Shown one piece after another: positions 1 to 5,941 of a DNA stretch of 6,559 nucleotides. The notes beneath the pieces were generated by a model, which did no database searches, was not told where the DNA came from, and saw nothing but the letters and a program-made list of their open reading frames with translations. Source of the DNA: Saprospiraceae bacterium (GTDB lineage Bacteria > Bacteroidota > Bacteroidia > Chitinophagales > Saprospiraceae); contig JALVCY010000683.1 of NCBI GenBank assembly GCA_027009605.1, forward strand, positions 1 to 6,559, given 5' to 3'. A program made the position numbers and the translations under genes. Within the stretch, counting starts at the first letter, position 1; each line of letters begins with the position of its first letter.

Positions 1-1
1 G

Positions 2-115
2 ATTCGGGATGCGGGATTTATTCCCCAGTTTCGAGATCAAGAATACAACCATTTACCCTTACCTAAAGTCATAGAACAACAACTATTGGATCATAAAAAC
101 ATGATTGTGGACTAG
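2..115 (+). CDS. mqnC: C-terminal fragment of probable cyclic dehypoxanthinyl futalosine synthase (MqnC)
   Basis: An open frame enters from the left edge and ends at TAG 113-115, leaving 37 residues. The readable tail begins IRDAGFIPQFRDQEYN and continues with a charged, poorly conserved end. From memory, the pattern I(R)(D/E)AGF.PQ.R(N/D)Q.Y followed by a short LP-containing tail matches the C-terminus of Bacteroidota MqnC, the radical SAM enzyme that cyclises dehypoxanthine futalosine in the futalosine route to menaquinone. The catalytic CxxxCxxC region lies outside the window, so the call rests on this tail alone. A related radical SAM protein (MqnE or CofH-like) is the main alternative. 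Only 28 nt separate its stop from the glgB start, so the two genes may share a transcript. Confidence 0.6.
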   Translation: MRDAGFIPQFRDQEYNHLPLPKVIEQQLLDHKNMIVD

Positions 116-143
116 TTGTTTTTTTTACAAAAAGCCTTCCCTT

Positions 144-2045
144 ATGCAAGTTTTGCCCTATTCTTTGTTTACTGATTTTGACATCTCTCTATTTCGAGCC
201 GGCAAGCATTTTAAGTTGTACGAAAAACTAGGAAGCCATTTGGTAGAAAAGGATGGTGTAGCCGGTGTTTATTTTTCGGTGTGGGCACCGGATGCTGATG
301 CTGTTTTTGTCATGGGGCAATTTAATGGCTGGAATCAACGCAGTCATGCACTCCATGTGCGTTGGGACGGCAGTGGTATCTGGGAAGGATTTATTTCTGA
401 ATTGGGGAAAGGAGAGCTCTATAAGTACGCTATCCAATCCAAAACGGGAGAAATGCTCGAAAAAGGCGACCCTTTTGCTCGATTTTGGGAAGTACCACCC
501 AAAACGGCTTCTATCGTCTGGGATGCCCAATATGATTGGAAAGACCAAAATTGGCTAAAAAATAGGCGTGAAAAATCCGGCCAAGCACAGCCCATTAGCA
601 TTTATGAATTGCATGTCGGGTCTTGGATGAAGATTCATGGGGAAGGCAATCGTTCCTTGAGCTATCCCGAATTGGCTGATAAGCTGATTCCTTATATTCT
701 CCAAATGGGGTTTACGCATGTGGAATTTATGCCCATTATGCAGCATCCTTTTTTTCAGTCGTGGGGCTATCAGATTACCGGATATTTTGCGACGGATAGC
801 CGGTTTGGGACACCGGAAGACTTTAAATATCTGGTGGATCGACTTCATGAGGCCGGTATCGGTGTTATTTTGGATTGGGTTCCGTCTCATTTTCCGGGGG
901 ATGCGCATGGTTTGTACAAATTTGACGGAAGTCATCTCTATGAACATGCCGACCCCAAAAAAGGCTACCATCCGGATTGGACTAGCTATATCTTTAACTA
1001 TGGCAGGCATGAGGTACGGTCTTTTTTGATTTCCAATGCCCTATTTTGGATGGATGAATACCATGTTGAGGGGCTTCGTGTGGATGCGGTGGCTTCTATG
1101 TTGTATTTGGATTATTCCCGCAAGGCAGGGGAGTGGGAGCCCAATGAATATGGCGGTAATGAGAACTTGGAAGCCGTACAATTTTTGAAAGAATTGAATG
1201 ATGCGGTGCATGAGCACTTTCCGGACGGCTTGATGACTGCCGAAGAATCTACTTCTTGGGCGGGTGTGACGGCGGCTACTAAATATGGCGGCTTAGGCTT
1301 TGATCGAAAGTGGATGATGGGGTGGATGCATGATACCCTAAACTATTTGCAACGGGATACCATCTATCGCGGTCATCATCAGAGTGAGTTGACTTTCAGC
1401 TTGTTATATGCCTTTACAGAAAAATTTACCTTGCCGCTATCTCATGATGAAGTGGTGCATGGCAAGGGCTCGTTGTTGAGTCGGATGCCGGGAGATGAGT
1501 GGCAGAAATTTGCTAATTTGCGCTTGTTGTTTGGGTATATGTTTACGCATCCCGGTGATAAACTGCTGTTTATGGGCTCAGAAATTGGTCAGGGGCGGGA
1601 ATGGGATTTGGATCACGGGATAGAATGGCATTTGACGGATTATCCAATGCATGCGGGGGTTCAGGCGTGGTTGAGCGACCTCAACAAGGTTTATCGGGAT
1701 ACGCCGGCATTATGGGCAGAGAATTTTTCGCCGGAAGGCTTTGAGTGGATAGCCGCTGATGATACCCGTAATAGTGTGTTGGCTTACTTGCGTAAAAATG
1801 GCTCTGACCAGGTGCTGGTTGTTTGCAATTTTTCACCCAATACCATGGAAAACTACAAAATAGGCGTCCCGTTTCCCGGTCAATGGCAAGAAATAGCCAA
1901 CAGCAACCATGAAAAATATGGCGGCAGTGGAGGCCAAAACGGCTTATTGGAAGCCTCCTTGGACGGGCAGCACGGAAAAAATTACTCCATAAGCATGAGA
2001 TTAATGCCATTGGCAGTGATGATTTTTGTCCTTGCGGAAAAATAG
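144..2045 (+). CDS. glgB: 1,4-alpha-glucan (glycogen) branching enzyme, GH13
   Basis: This 633-residue protein should cut alpha-1,4-glucan chains and rejoin them through alpha-1,6 bonds, making the branches of glycogen in the cytoplasm. A CBM48-type beta-sandwich spans about residues 32-100 (GVYFSVWAPDADAVFVMGQF, then NGW). The GH13 barrel follows with all four conserved regions: DWVPSHFP (244-251), GLRVDAVAS with the nucleophile Asp314, AEEST with the acid/base Glu367, and LSHDEVVHGKGSLL with Asp435. The C-terminal beta domain contains the typical EKYGGSGG stretch. It lacks the extra N1 domain of the 728-residue E. coli enzyme, as do many shorter GlgBs. I chose ATG 144 because MQVLPYSLFTDFDISLFRAG resembles family N-termini. 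An upstream TTG at 105 would overlap the preceding gene. No Shine-Dalgarno is visible. No other glycogen gene lies in the window. Confidence 0.97.
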   Translation: MQVLPYSLFTDFDISLFRAGKHFKLYEKLGSHLVEKDGVAGVYFSVWAPDADAVFVMGQFNGWNQRSHALHVRWDGSGIWEGFISELGKGELYKYAIQSKTGEMLEKGDPFARFWEVPPKTASIVWDAQYDWKDQNWLKNRREKSGQAQPISIYELHVGSWMKIHGEGNRSLSYPELADKLIPYILQMGFTHVEFMPIMQHPFFQSWGYQITGYFATDSRFGTPEDFKYLVDRLHEAGIGVILDWVPSHFPGDAHGLYKFDGSHLYEHADPKKGYHPDWTSYIFNYGRHEVRSFLISNALFWMDEYHVEGLRVDAVASMLYLDYSRKAGEWEPNEYGGNENLEAVQFLKELNDAVHEHFPDGLMTAEESTSWAGVTAATKYGGLGFDRKWMMGWMHDTLNYLQRDTIYRGHHQSELTFSLLYAFTEKFTLPLSHDEVVHGKGSLLSRMPGDEWQKFANLRLLFGYMFTHPGDKLLFMGSEIGQGREWDLDHGIEWHLTDYPMHAGVQAWLSDLNKVYRDTPALWAENFSPEGFEWIAADDTRNSVLAYLRKNGSDQVLVVCNFSPNTMENYKIGVPFPGQWQEIANSNHEKYGGSGGQNGLLEASLDGQHGKNYSISMRLMPLAVMIFVLAEK

Positions 2046-2080
2046 AAAAATAGTCCGAAAATCACCGGATTTGTAATTTA

Positions 2081-2124
2081 CATAGGTTTCTATGCAGAAT
2101 ACTAAGTATTCTACGTGAATCGTA
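2081..2124. other. Three small hairpins in series downstream of glgB
   Basis: Three inverted repeats follow one another almost without gaps. CATAG-GTTT-CTATG lies at 2081-2094. AGAATACT-A-AGTATTCT, a perfect 8-1-8 palindrome, lies at 2096-2112. TACG-TGAAT-CGTA lies at 2112-2124 and shares one base with the second. None is followed by a T run, so this is not a classic intrinsic terminator. The central palindrome could be an operator for a dimeric regulator, and the set could be a structured 3' end of the glgB transcript. Which of these applies cannot be told from sequence. The arms are short and AT-rich, so chance is possible for the two outer hairpins. Confidence 0.45.
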
Positions 2125-2199
2125 CAATAATCCTTGATTTTAGCAGTCAAAAAACTACAGGCAAAATGAAAAAAATAGAGAAAAATAACGTCCGAAAAA

Positions 2200-2230
2200 T
2201 TTTTACCTAAGAATAAAATAGCTATCTTTG
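2200..2230 (+). promoter_or_regulatory. Bacteroidota-type promoter for the 2259 gene
   Basis: TATCTTTG at 2223-2230 matches the Bacteroidota -7 consensus TAnnTTTG at every defined base. A T run at 2200-2204 lies 18 nt upstream, where the -33 TTTG element is expected, although it lacks the G. Transcription would start near 2236, giving an A-rich leader of about 23 nt before ATG 2259, without a Shine-Dalgarno, as is usual in this phylum. Confidence 0.6.
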
Positions 2231-2258
2231 AGCCATTATTAAACTAAAACAATAAAAA

Positions 2259-2801
2259 ATGAAAAAATTTCTTTTACTTTTCGTGGTGGGTGTTTCTATG
2301 ATGATGGCTACCAACGCATCGGCGCAAGGATATTTGAAAATCAACCCAATTACCTTGGCCTTTGGCCGGATGGGGATTCAGTATGAAGGGGTTATTAACG
2401 AAAAGAGCTCGTATCAGGTGGGTGCATTTTTTGTATCAAGATCTAGCACTCTGTTAGGATATAAAAAGACTGGTTTTGGGGCAAACCTTCAATACCGCTT
2501 TTATCTATCTAGTGATGATGCTCCTAGAGGCTTATTTGTTGCTCCGGCGGTTGGAGCTAGCTTTATGAACTATTCATATGACGATGATTTACTAGCTGAT
2601 TATGGGTTTAAGTATAACGTCATTTCGGTTGGAGGTTTGATAGGTTATCAGTGGTTGTTTTCTGACGATAGATTCTCATTTGAGTTGGGTATAGGCCCAG
2701 CGTATTATATCTACACAGGTGACATACGTGAAGGCGCCGAAGTGGGAGGCTCTGTGCTTCCGATTGCTTCCTTAAGTCTAGGATACCGACTAGTTGAGTA
2801 G
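2259..2801 (+). CDS. Small outer-membrane beta-barrel protein, DUF3575-like
   Basis: This 180-residue protein starts with a clear Sec signal peptide: MKK, a hydrophobic core at residues 4-16, and probable cleavage after ASA at residue 22. The mature part of about 158 residues alternates polar and hydrophobic or aromatic residues, with Gly and Tyr turns, as in a barrel of roughly eight strands. It ends in a strand-like SLSLGYRLVE. The start of the mature part, YLKINPITLAFGRMGIQYEG, resembles the DUF3575 family of Bacteroidota (LK.NPL.L..G...+.YE), so an outer-membrane location is expected. The substrate and role are unknown, and structural rather than transport functions are possible. It has its own promoter upstream and a strong terminator just after it, so it is probably transcribed alone. 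Confidence is high that the gene is real and moderate for the family. Confidence 0.85.
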   Translation: MKKFLLLFVVGVSMMMATNASAQGYLKINPITLAFGRMGIQYEGVINEKSSYQVGAFFVSRSSTLLGYKKTGFGANLQYRFYLSSDDAPRGLFVAPAVGASFMNYSYDDDLLADYGFKYNVISVGGLIGYQWLFSDDRFSFELGIGPAYYIYTGDIREGAEVGGSVLPIASLSLGYRLVE

Positions 2802-2817
2802 TTTATTCTACTTTCGT

Positions 2818-2861
2818 AAAAAAAAGAAGGCTTTGGATTTTCCAAAGCCTTCTTTTTTTTT
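2818..2861 (+). terminator. Strong intrinsic terminator after the 2259 gene
   Basis: A perfect inverted repeat has arms at 2818-2837 and 2841-2860 separated by a TTT loop. The core is GAAGGCTTTGGA paired with TCCAAAGCCTTC, preceded by eight A and followed by nine T. It starts 17 nt after the stop codon. Because the A tract mirrors the T tract, it would also terminate transcription arriving on the minus strand. Confidence 0.95.
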
Positions 2862-2868
2862 GAGATGG

Positions 2869-2900
2869 TTTGCAATATTTGGAAAGAACAAGCAGTTTTG
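2869..2900 (+). promoter_or_regulatory. Candidate promoter for the 2990 gene
   Basis: TTTG at 2869-2872, a 20-nt spacer and CAGTTTTG at 2893-2900 fit the Bacteroidota -33/-7 layout. The -7 element has one mismatch (C for the first T). It sits directly after the terminator, where a new unit must start. It implies a leader of roughly 80 nt before ATG 2990. AATATTTG at 2874-2881 is an alternative -7 box but has no well-spaced -33 element. Confidence 0.35.
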
Positions 2901-2989
2901 CATCTGCTAACGCTCAAATGACTATCCTAACCCAACCGTCATGGTCATAGGAAGTCCGGTGGGAACAGTCAACACATAAAAATAAGAAA

Positions 2990-3499
2990 ATGAAGAACAC
3001 ACTTTCCATCCTAGTCTTTTTGACATTTTGTTTTTGGGGGATTAATTTATCTGCCCAAAGCTATTCATCTGCTATTGGCCTACGTTTGGGAGCGCCGGCA
3101 GCCCTGTCTTATAAGTTTTTTCTAAATGAGACATCCGCCGTCGAACTATATGGAAGCTATCGAAAACGGGGTATCTATTCTTATCACTGGACAGCGTATG
3201 GGCTAGGAGCTACCTACCAGATTCACAATGATTTATCTAGTGTAGCGGAAGGGTTGAAGTGGTTTTATGGCGGAGGGGCAGGCATTAGCTTTTACTCTTG
3301 GAGTGATGATACCTATTTTAAGGACGAAGGGAGTTTGGGTATCTTGGTGCAGGGGGCAATAGGATTGGATTATCGCTTTGCACAAGCGCCGGTTAATCTA
3401 AGTTTGGATTGGAAGCCAACCATCGCTTTGACCGGATACAATAATGGTTTTGGAGCCGGATACGGGGCTTTCTCTGTGCGCTATATCTTGGGAGAATAG
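2990..3499 (+). CDS. Small predicted outer-membrane beta-barrel protein
   Basis: This 169-residue protein has a Sec signal peptide (MKN, hydrophobic residues 5-18, probable cleavage after LSA at residue 22). The mature part is rich in Gly, Tyr, Ser and Trp and shows repeated amphipathic strand patterns such as SAVELYGSYRKRG, YGLGATYQI and GILVQGAIGLDYRF, ending in GAFSVRYILGE. This fits a small barrel of about eight strands in the outer membrane. I do not recognise a named family with confidence. The opening SYSSAIGLRLGAPAALSYKF, followed by a turn, a strand and aromatic-rich repeats, is common in uncharacterised Bacteroidota OmpA/OmpW-sized barrels. It follows another small barrel gene on the same strand, but a terminator lies between them. 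The start ATG has an A-rich leader (ATAAAAATAAGAAA). It faces the ABC exporter gene across a repeat-rich gap. Confidence 0.85.
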   Translation: MKNTLSILVFLTFCFWGINLSAQSYSSAIGLRLGAPAALSYKFFLNETSAVELYGSYRKRGIYSYHWTAYGLGATYQIHNDLSSVAEGLKWFYGGGAGISFYSWSDDTYFKDEGSLGILVQGAIGLDYRFAQAPVNLSLDWKPTIALTGYNNGFGAGYGAFSVRYILGE

Positions 3500-3505
3500 G
3501 AGGTG

Positions 3506-3520
3506 AACTTTCCGAAAGTT
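3506..3520. repeat. AACTTTC-C-GAAAGTT palindrome
   Basis: A perfect 7-1-7 inverted repeat begins six bases after the stop of the 2990 gene. Its left arm, GAACTTTCC, reappears at the start of the larger hairpin at 3644-3677, so the two look like members of one element family. As RNA it would form a six-pair stem with a CCG loop. The following GTCTTTTAAG is only weakly terminator-like. Confidence 0.6.
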
Positions 3521-3539
3521 GTCTTTTAAGTGGGTACTT

Positions 3540-3560
3540 CCGCATTTATTCGGGATGTGG
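3540..3560. repeat. Possible CCGCAT/ATGTGG imperfect hairpin
   Basis: CCGCAT at 3540-3545 pairs with ATGTGG at 3555-3560, with one G-T wobble, around a nine-base loop TTATTCGGG. It is weaker than its neighbours but lies within the same palindrome cluster. Confidence 0.3.
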
Positions 3561-3589
3561 GGGCTTTCTTTTGGGGCAGTTTTCTTTTT

Positions 3590-3640
3590 CGCCAAATAAA
3601 TTTGGCGCTACCAACCAGCCCAATAAATTTGGCTGCTACC
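3590..3640. repeat. Two tandem AATAAATTTGGC hairpin units, 27-nt period
   Basis: Unit 1 is CGCCAAAT-AA-ATTTGGCG (3590-3607), a perfect 8-bp stem, followed by CTACCAACC. Unit 2 is AGCCCAAT-AA-ATTTGGCT (3617-3634), with one mismatch in the stem, followed by GCTACC. Both units share AATAAATTTGGC and a GCTACCA tail, so this is a direct duplication of a hairpin. Unit 1 starts C...G and unit 2 starts A...T at the stem base, so the outermost pair has changed with compensation. This points to selection on, or copying of, the paired form. It resembles REP-like intergenic elements. Confidence 0.75.
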
Positions 3641-3643
3641 ATG

Positions 3644-3677
3644 AACTTTCCAAAAGTTTTAAAATTTTTGGAAAGTT
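3644..3677. repeat. AACTTTCCAAAA hairpin
   Basis: AACTTTCCAAAA (3644-3655) pairs perfectly with TTTTGGAAAGTT (3666-3677). The ten-base interior GTTTTAAAAT can extend the stem further through a G-T pair. It begins four bases after the second AATAAATTTGGC unit and shares GAACTTTCC with the palindrome at 3506. It could act as a bidirectional transcription end between the convergent genes, but no clean T run follows. Confidence 0.7.
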
Positions 3678-3767
3678 GAGAAGGAATGAAGTTTGTAACT
3701 ATTTAGCCACCCGCTAATTTTTGCTAGAAAATGCCCTTTTTGCGCCTGTTTTTGCTAAAATTTTCTC

Positions 3768-3799
3768 ACGTAGGGACGCACGGCCGTGCGTCCCTACGT
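3768..3799. repeat. Perfect 32-bp GC-rich palindrome, REP-like
   Basis: ACGTAGGGACGCACGG is followed immediately by its exact reverse complement, giving 16-bp arms without a spacer. It is much richer in GC than the AT-rich gap around it. From memory, TAGGGACGCACGG-type palindromes occur as dispersed intergenic repeats in many bacterial genomes. Their spurious translation contains VGTHGRASL, which is also readable here. A REP/BIME or MITE-like element moved by a RAYT or other transposase acting in trans is plausible. No transposase gene is present in the window. Confidence 0.85.
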
Positions 3800-3870
3800 C
3801 AACATATACACAAAAATGCCTATTTTCTATCTAAAAATTGGGGCACCTAAACAGTTACTGAAGTTTTTTT

Positions 3871-5694
3871 TTACAGATTTTGCAAGTCCACTAATTTTCG
3901 GTAGGCACCGTTTTGCGCAAGCAGCTCTGCATGAGTACCTGCTTCGATGATTTCGCCTTCCTGCATGACGATGATGCGGTCTGAGTGCTTGACGGTGGAT
4001 AGCCGGTGGGCTATGACAATAGAAGTCCGGTGTTCCATGATTTTCTCGAGTGCTTCTTGGACTAATTTTTCGGATTCGGAGTCTAGGGCAGAAGTCGCTT
4101 CGTCCAAAACCAGTATGGGCGGGTCTTTTAAAATGGCTCTGGCTATCGTCAAGCGCTGGCGTTGGCCGCCACTGAGTTTGGAGCCCCCTTCTCCGATATT
4201 GGTGTCATAGCCTTGTTCGGTTTCCATAATAAAATCATGGGCGTTGGCGGCCTTAGCTGCGGCGATTATTTCTGCTTCGGTGGCTTCCGGTTTGGCCAAA
4301 AGTAAGTTGTTTTTGATGCTGTCGTGAAATAGGATGGCGTCTTGCGAAATGTATCCGATGAGATTGCGTAAGGATTTGATCTTCAACTGTCTATAGTCGA
4401 TGCCATCGATCAAAATGGCACCTGATTTTACGTCAAAGAAGCGGTTAATTAGGGAAGAAATAGTCGTTTTTCCACTGCCTGATTGACCAACTAAAGCGAT
4501 TTGTTGGCCTTTTTTGATTTTTAGCGAAAGCGCCTTGATAACCGGCTTCTCATCATAGGCAAAGCCAATATTGTCTAGCACCAGTTCTTTATCAAAACTA
4601 TTTTTTTCTAGGGCGTCGGGTCGGTCTTCCATGTCATTAGGCGCATCTAATAAAGAAAAAATCCGCTGCCCGGAAGACTCCGCTCGTTTGATGTCAAAGA
4701 TTGCATTGGATATATTTTTTGCCGGTGCAATGACTTGGTAAAATAACGCTATGTAAGTGATAAAAACTTCGGGTTCTAACTGCCCTTTTTCAAGGATTAA
4801 CCGGCTACCATACCACATAATAGTAATGATAATCATAGAGCCCAAAAACTCACTCATAGGGGACGATAATTCACGTCGCCGGAACATGCGAGTCATGTAT
4901 CGAAAGTAACTCTCATTGGTTTCCCGAAAGGCCTTGTCCACCCTGTTTTCAGCGACATAAGACTTGATGATAGGTAGGCCGCTGATGTGCTCATCTACGT
5001 GTGAGAGAATGCGTCCCATGGCTTCTTTGGCTTGGCCGGAAGGCTTTTTGAGTGTGTTGCCGATTCGGTTGATAATGAGCCCCATAATTGGGATAAAGAT
5101 GACTACAAAGCCTGTGAGCTGGGGGCTTAGGATAATCATGGTTGTCAACGTAAAAATAATCATCAATGGATCTTGCACAAGGCGCTGAAAACTACCCAAA
5201 AGTGCCCATTGGATTTCGTTGATATCGGTGGTCATCTTAGCGATGATGTCTCCTTTGCGCTGATCATTGAAGTAGCGGACGGGGAGTTGTAGGATTTTGG
5301 TGTGGATTTGATTGCGTAAGTCTCGTTCCACGCCGACCTGAATATAGGCCATAGAAATGGCCGCCAAGTATCGGAATAGGTTCTTGAATAAGAACATCAT
5401 CGTTCCAAAAATCAAAATACGGGCTAAAACACCGGATTTTCCGATGAGTCGAGACTGGCTGGTGATATAATAGTTTAAGTTGGATTCCAAATACCCTTTG
5501 ATATTGCCCAGACCGGTCCAAGCTTGCGGTGCGGTCACATCGACGGTATTTTTAAAAATAATCTTAAGTGTCGGAATCAAAACAGTAATCGAAAACAAAG
5601 AAAAAACCACCACTAAAAGATTAAGCAAGATGGTCAGGACAATCTCCTTTTTATATTTTGCAGCGATACCTAGGACTCTTCGATAATAGCTCAT
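3871..5694 (-). CDS. MsbA-like ABC exporter half-transporter (fused permease and ATPase)
   Basis: This 607-residue protein is an inner-membrane ATP-driven exporter that should work as a homodimer. The N-terminal type 1 exporter membrane domain spans about residues 15-335 with six predicted helices (first at about 18-42). It contains a periplasmic loop of about 45 residues between helices 1 and 2. The ATPase domain follows with an A-loop Tyr380, Walker A GQSGSGKT (403-410), Q-loop Gln451, signature LSGGQ (507-511), Walker B ILVLDE (527-532) with catalytic Glu532, D-loop SALD and H-loop His563. Every catalytic residue is present. The family exports lipid A core, lipids or drugs; the substrate here cannot be told. 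ATG 5694 is preferred over an in-frame TTG at 5736. CAACTTTG at 5741-5734 is a weak -7 box. It diverges from the T9SS-domain gene and converges on the 2990 gene. Confidence 0.95.
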   Translation of the reverse strand: MSYYRRVLGIAAKYKKEIVLTILLNLLVVVFSLFSITVLIPTLKIIFKNTVDVTAPQAWTGLGNIKGYLESNLNYYITSQSRLIGKSGVLARILIFGTMMFLFKNLFRYLAAISMAYIQVGVERDLRNQIHTKILQLPVRYFNDQRKGDIIAKMTTDINEIQWALLGSFQRLVQDPLMIIFTLTTMIILSPQLTGFVVIFIPIMGLIINRIGNTLKKPSGQAKEAMGRILSHVDEHISGLPIIKSYVAENRVDKAFRETNESYFRYMTRMFRRRELSSPMSEFLGSMIIITIMWYGSRLILEKGQLEPEVFITYIALFYQVIAPAKNISNAIFDIKRAESSGQRIFSLLDAPNDMEDRPDALEKNSFDKELVLDNIGFAYDEKPVIKALSLKIKKGQQIALVGQSGSGKTTISSLINRFFDVKSGAILIDGIDYRQLKIKSLRNLIGYISQDAILFHDSIKNNLLLAKPEATEAEIIAAAKAANAHDFIMETEQGYDTNIGEGGSKLSGGQRQRLTIARAILKDPPILVLDEATSALDSESEKLVQEALEKIMEHRTSIVIAHRLSTVKHSDRIIVMQEGEIIEAGTHAELLAQNGAYRKLVDLQNL

Positions 5695-5750
5695 GGGTGA
5701 TTTGGTATGAAATTTGATTAGGTTTTGGAAAGCCAAAGTTGCGTATAATG

Positions 5751-5804
5751 TAGTTAACTAGACGAATATTGTGCAGATTTCGTTAAAATTTTCTTAAAAT
5801 TTCG
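5751..5804. promoter_or_regulatory. Candidate control region between divergent genes
   Basis: The 247-nt gap between ATG 5694 (minus) and ATG 5942 (plus) holds a perfect 10-bp palindrome TAGTTAACTA (5751-5760). TTAAAATTT occurs twice (5783-5791 and 5794-5802), exactly 11 bp apart, which is about one helical turn. The repeats lie just upstream of the -33 element of the plus-strand promoter, where an UP-element-like or curved A-tract, or a regulator site, could act. All of this is AT-rich, so chance matches are a real possibility. Confidence 0.3.
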
Positions 5805-5810
5805 TTTTTC

Positions 5811-5842
5811 TTTGGTTTTTTCCCTTTCAAAATGTACTTTTA
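5811..5842 (+). promoter_or_regulatory. Candidate promoter for the 5942 gene
   Basis: TTTG at 5811-5814, a 20-nt spacer and TACTTTTA at 5835-5842 fit the Bacteroidota promoter layout, with one mismatch in the -7 box (A for the final G). The predicted leader is about 95 nt. It contains a six-pair hairpin AAACTC-CCTGA-GAGTTT (5858-5874) and a smaller TTTCC/GGAAA stem near 5910. Confidence 0.4.
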
Positions 5843-5941
5843 CGATGAGAATTCATAAAACTCCCTGAGAGTTTGGTTTGATTTCTTAACTTTTGGCTTC
5901 TGTTTCCCTTTCGGAAAAAAGAAACCACGACACTTACGATT

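Larger units (their letters stand above)
3500..3870. other. Gene-free convergent gap filled with palindromic repeats
   Basis: This gap separates the ends of the 2990 gene (plus strand) and the ABC exporter gene (minus strand). No convincing CDS is present. It contains five palindromic elements described separately (3506-3520, 3540-3560, 3590-3634, 3644-3677, 3768-3799). TTTTTGCTA occurs twice (3718-3726 and 3749-3757), and AAAATGCC occurs on both sides of the large palindrome (3728-3735 and 3813-3820). No canonical hairpin-plus-T-run terminator was found for either flanking gene, so one or more of these palindromes may serve that purpose. Confidence 0.8.

Noticed and set aside
2..15. ATTCGGGATGCGGG at the left edge matches 3548-3561 at 13 of 14 bases
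   Set aside because: The left copy encodes conserved residues of the MqnC-like tail, so a chance match is more likely than a shared repeat.
105..143. TTG start at 105 extending GlgB by 13 residues
   Set aside because: The extension would overlap the end of the upstream gene, is unlike GlgB N-termini, and ATG 144 begins the conserved part.
228..1010. Minus-strand open frames inside glgB
   Set aside because: They are shadows of a strongly conserved coding frame and show no protein-family features.
2925..2965. Imperfect pairing CCCAACCG with CGGTGGG in the leader of the 2990 gene
   Set aside because: It needs a bulge and has a long loop. I could not support a defined structure or riboswitch class.
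3731..3850. A 39-codon plus-strand ORF reading through the 32-bp palindrome (contains VGTHGRASL)
   Set aside because: The peptide is a translation of the palindromic repeat and AT-rich filler, with no signal peptide, domain or start context. It is the kind of spurious ORF such repeats produce.
5695..5736. TTG start at 5736 extending the ABC exporter by 14 residues
   Set aside because: ATG 5694 directly precedes a typical exporter N-terminus. The extension adds no recognisable feature and overlaps the candidate -7 box.
5858..5874. AAACTC-CCTGA-GAGTTT leader hairpin with CTGAGA, considered as a TPP-type riboswitch piece
   Set aside because: The other conserved thi-box elements are missing, and the downstream gene is not related to thiamine. 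A six-pair stem can arise by chance.
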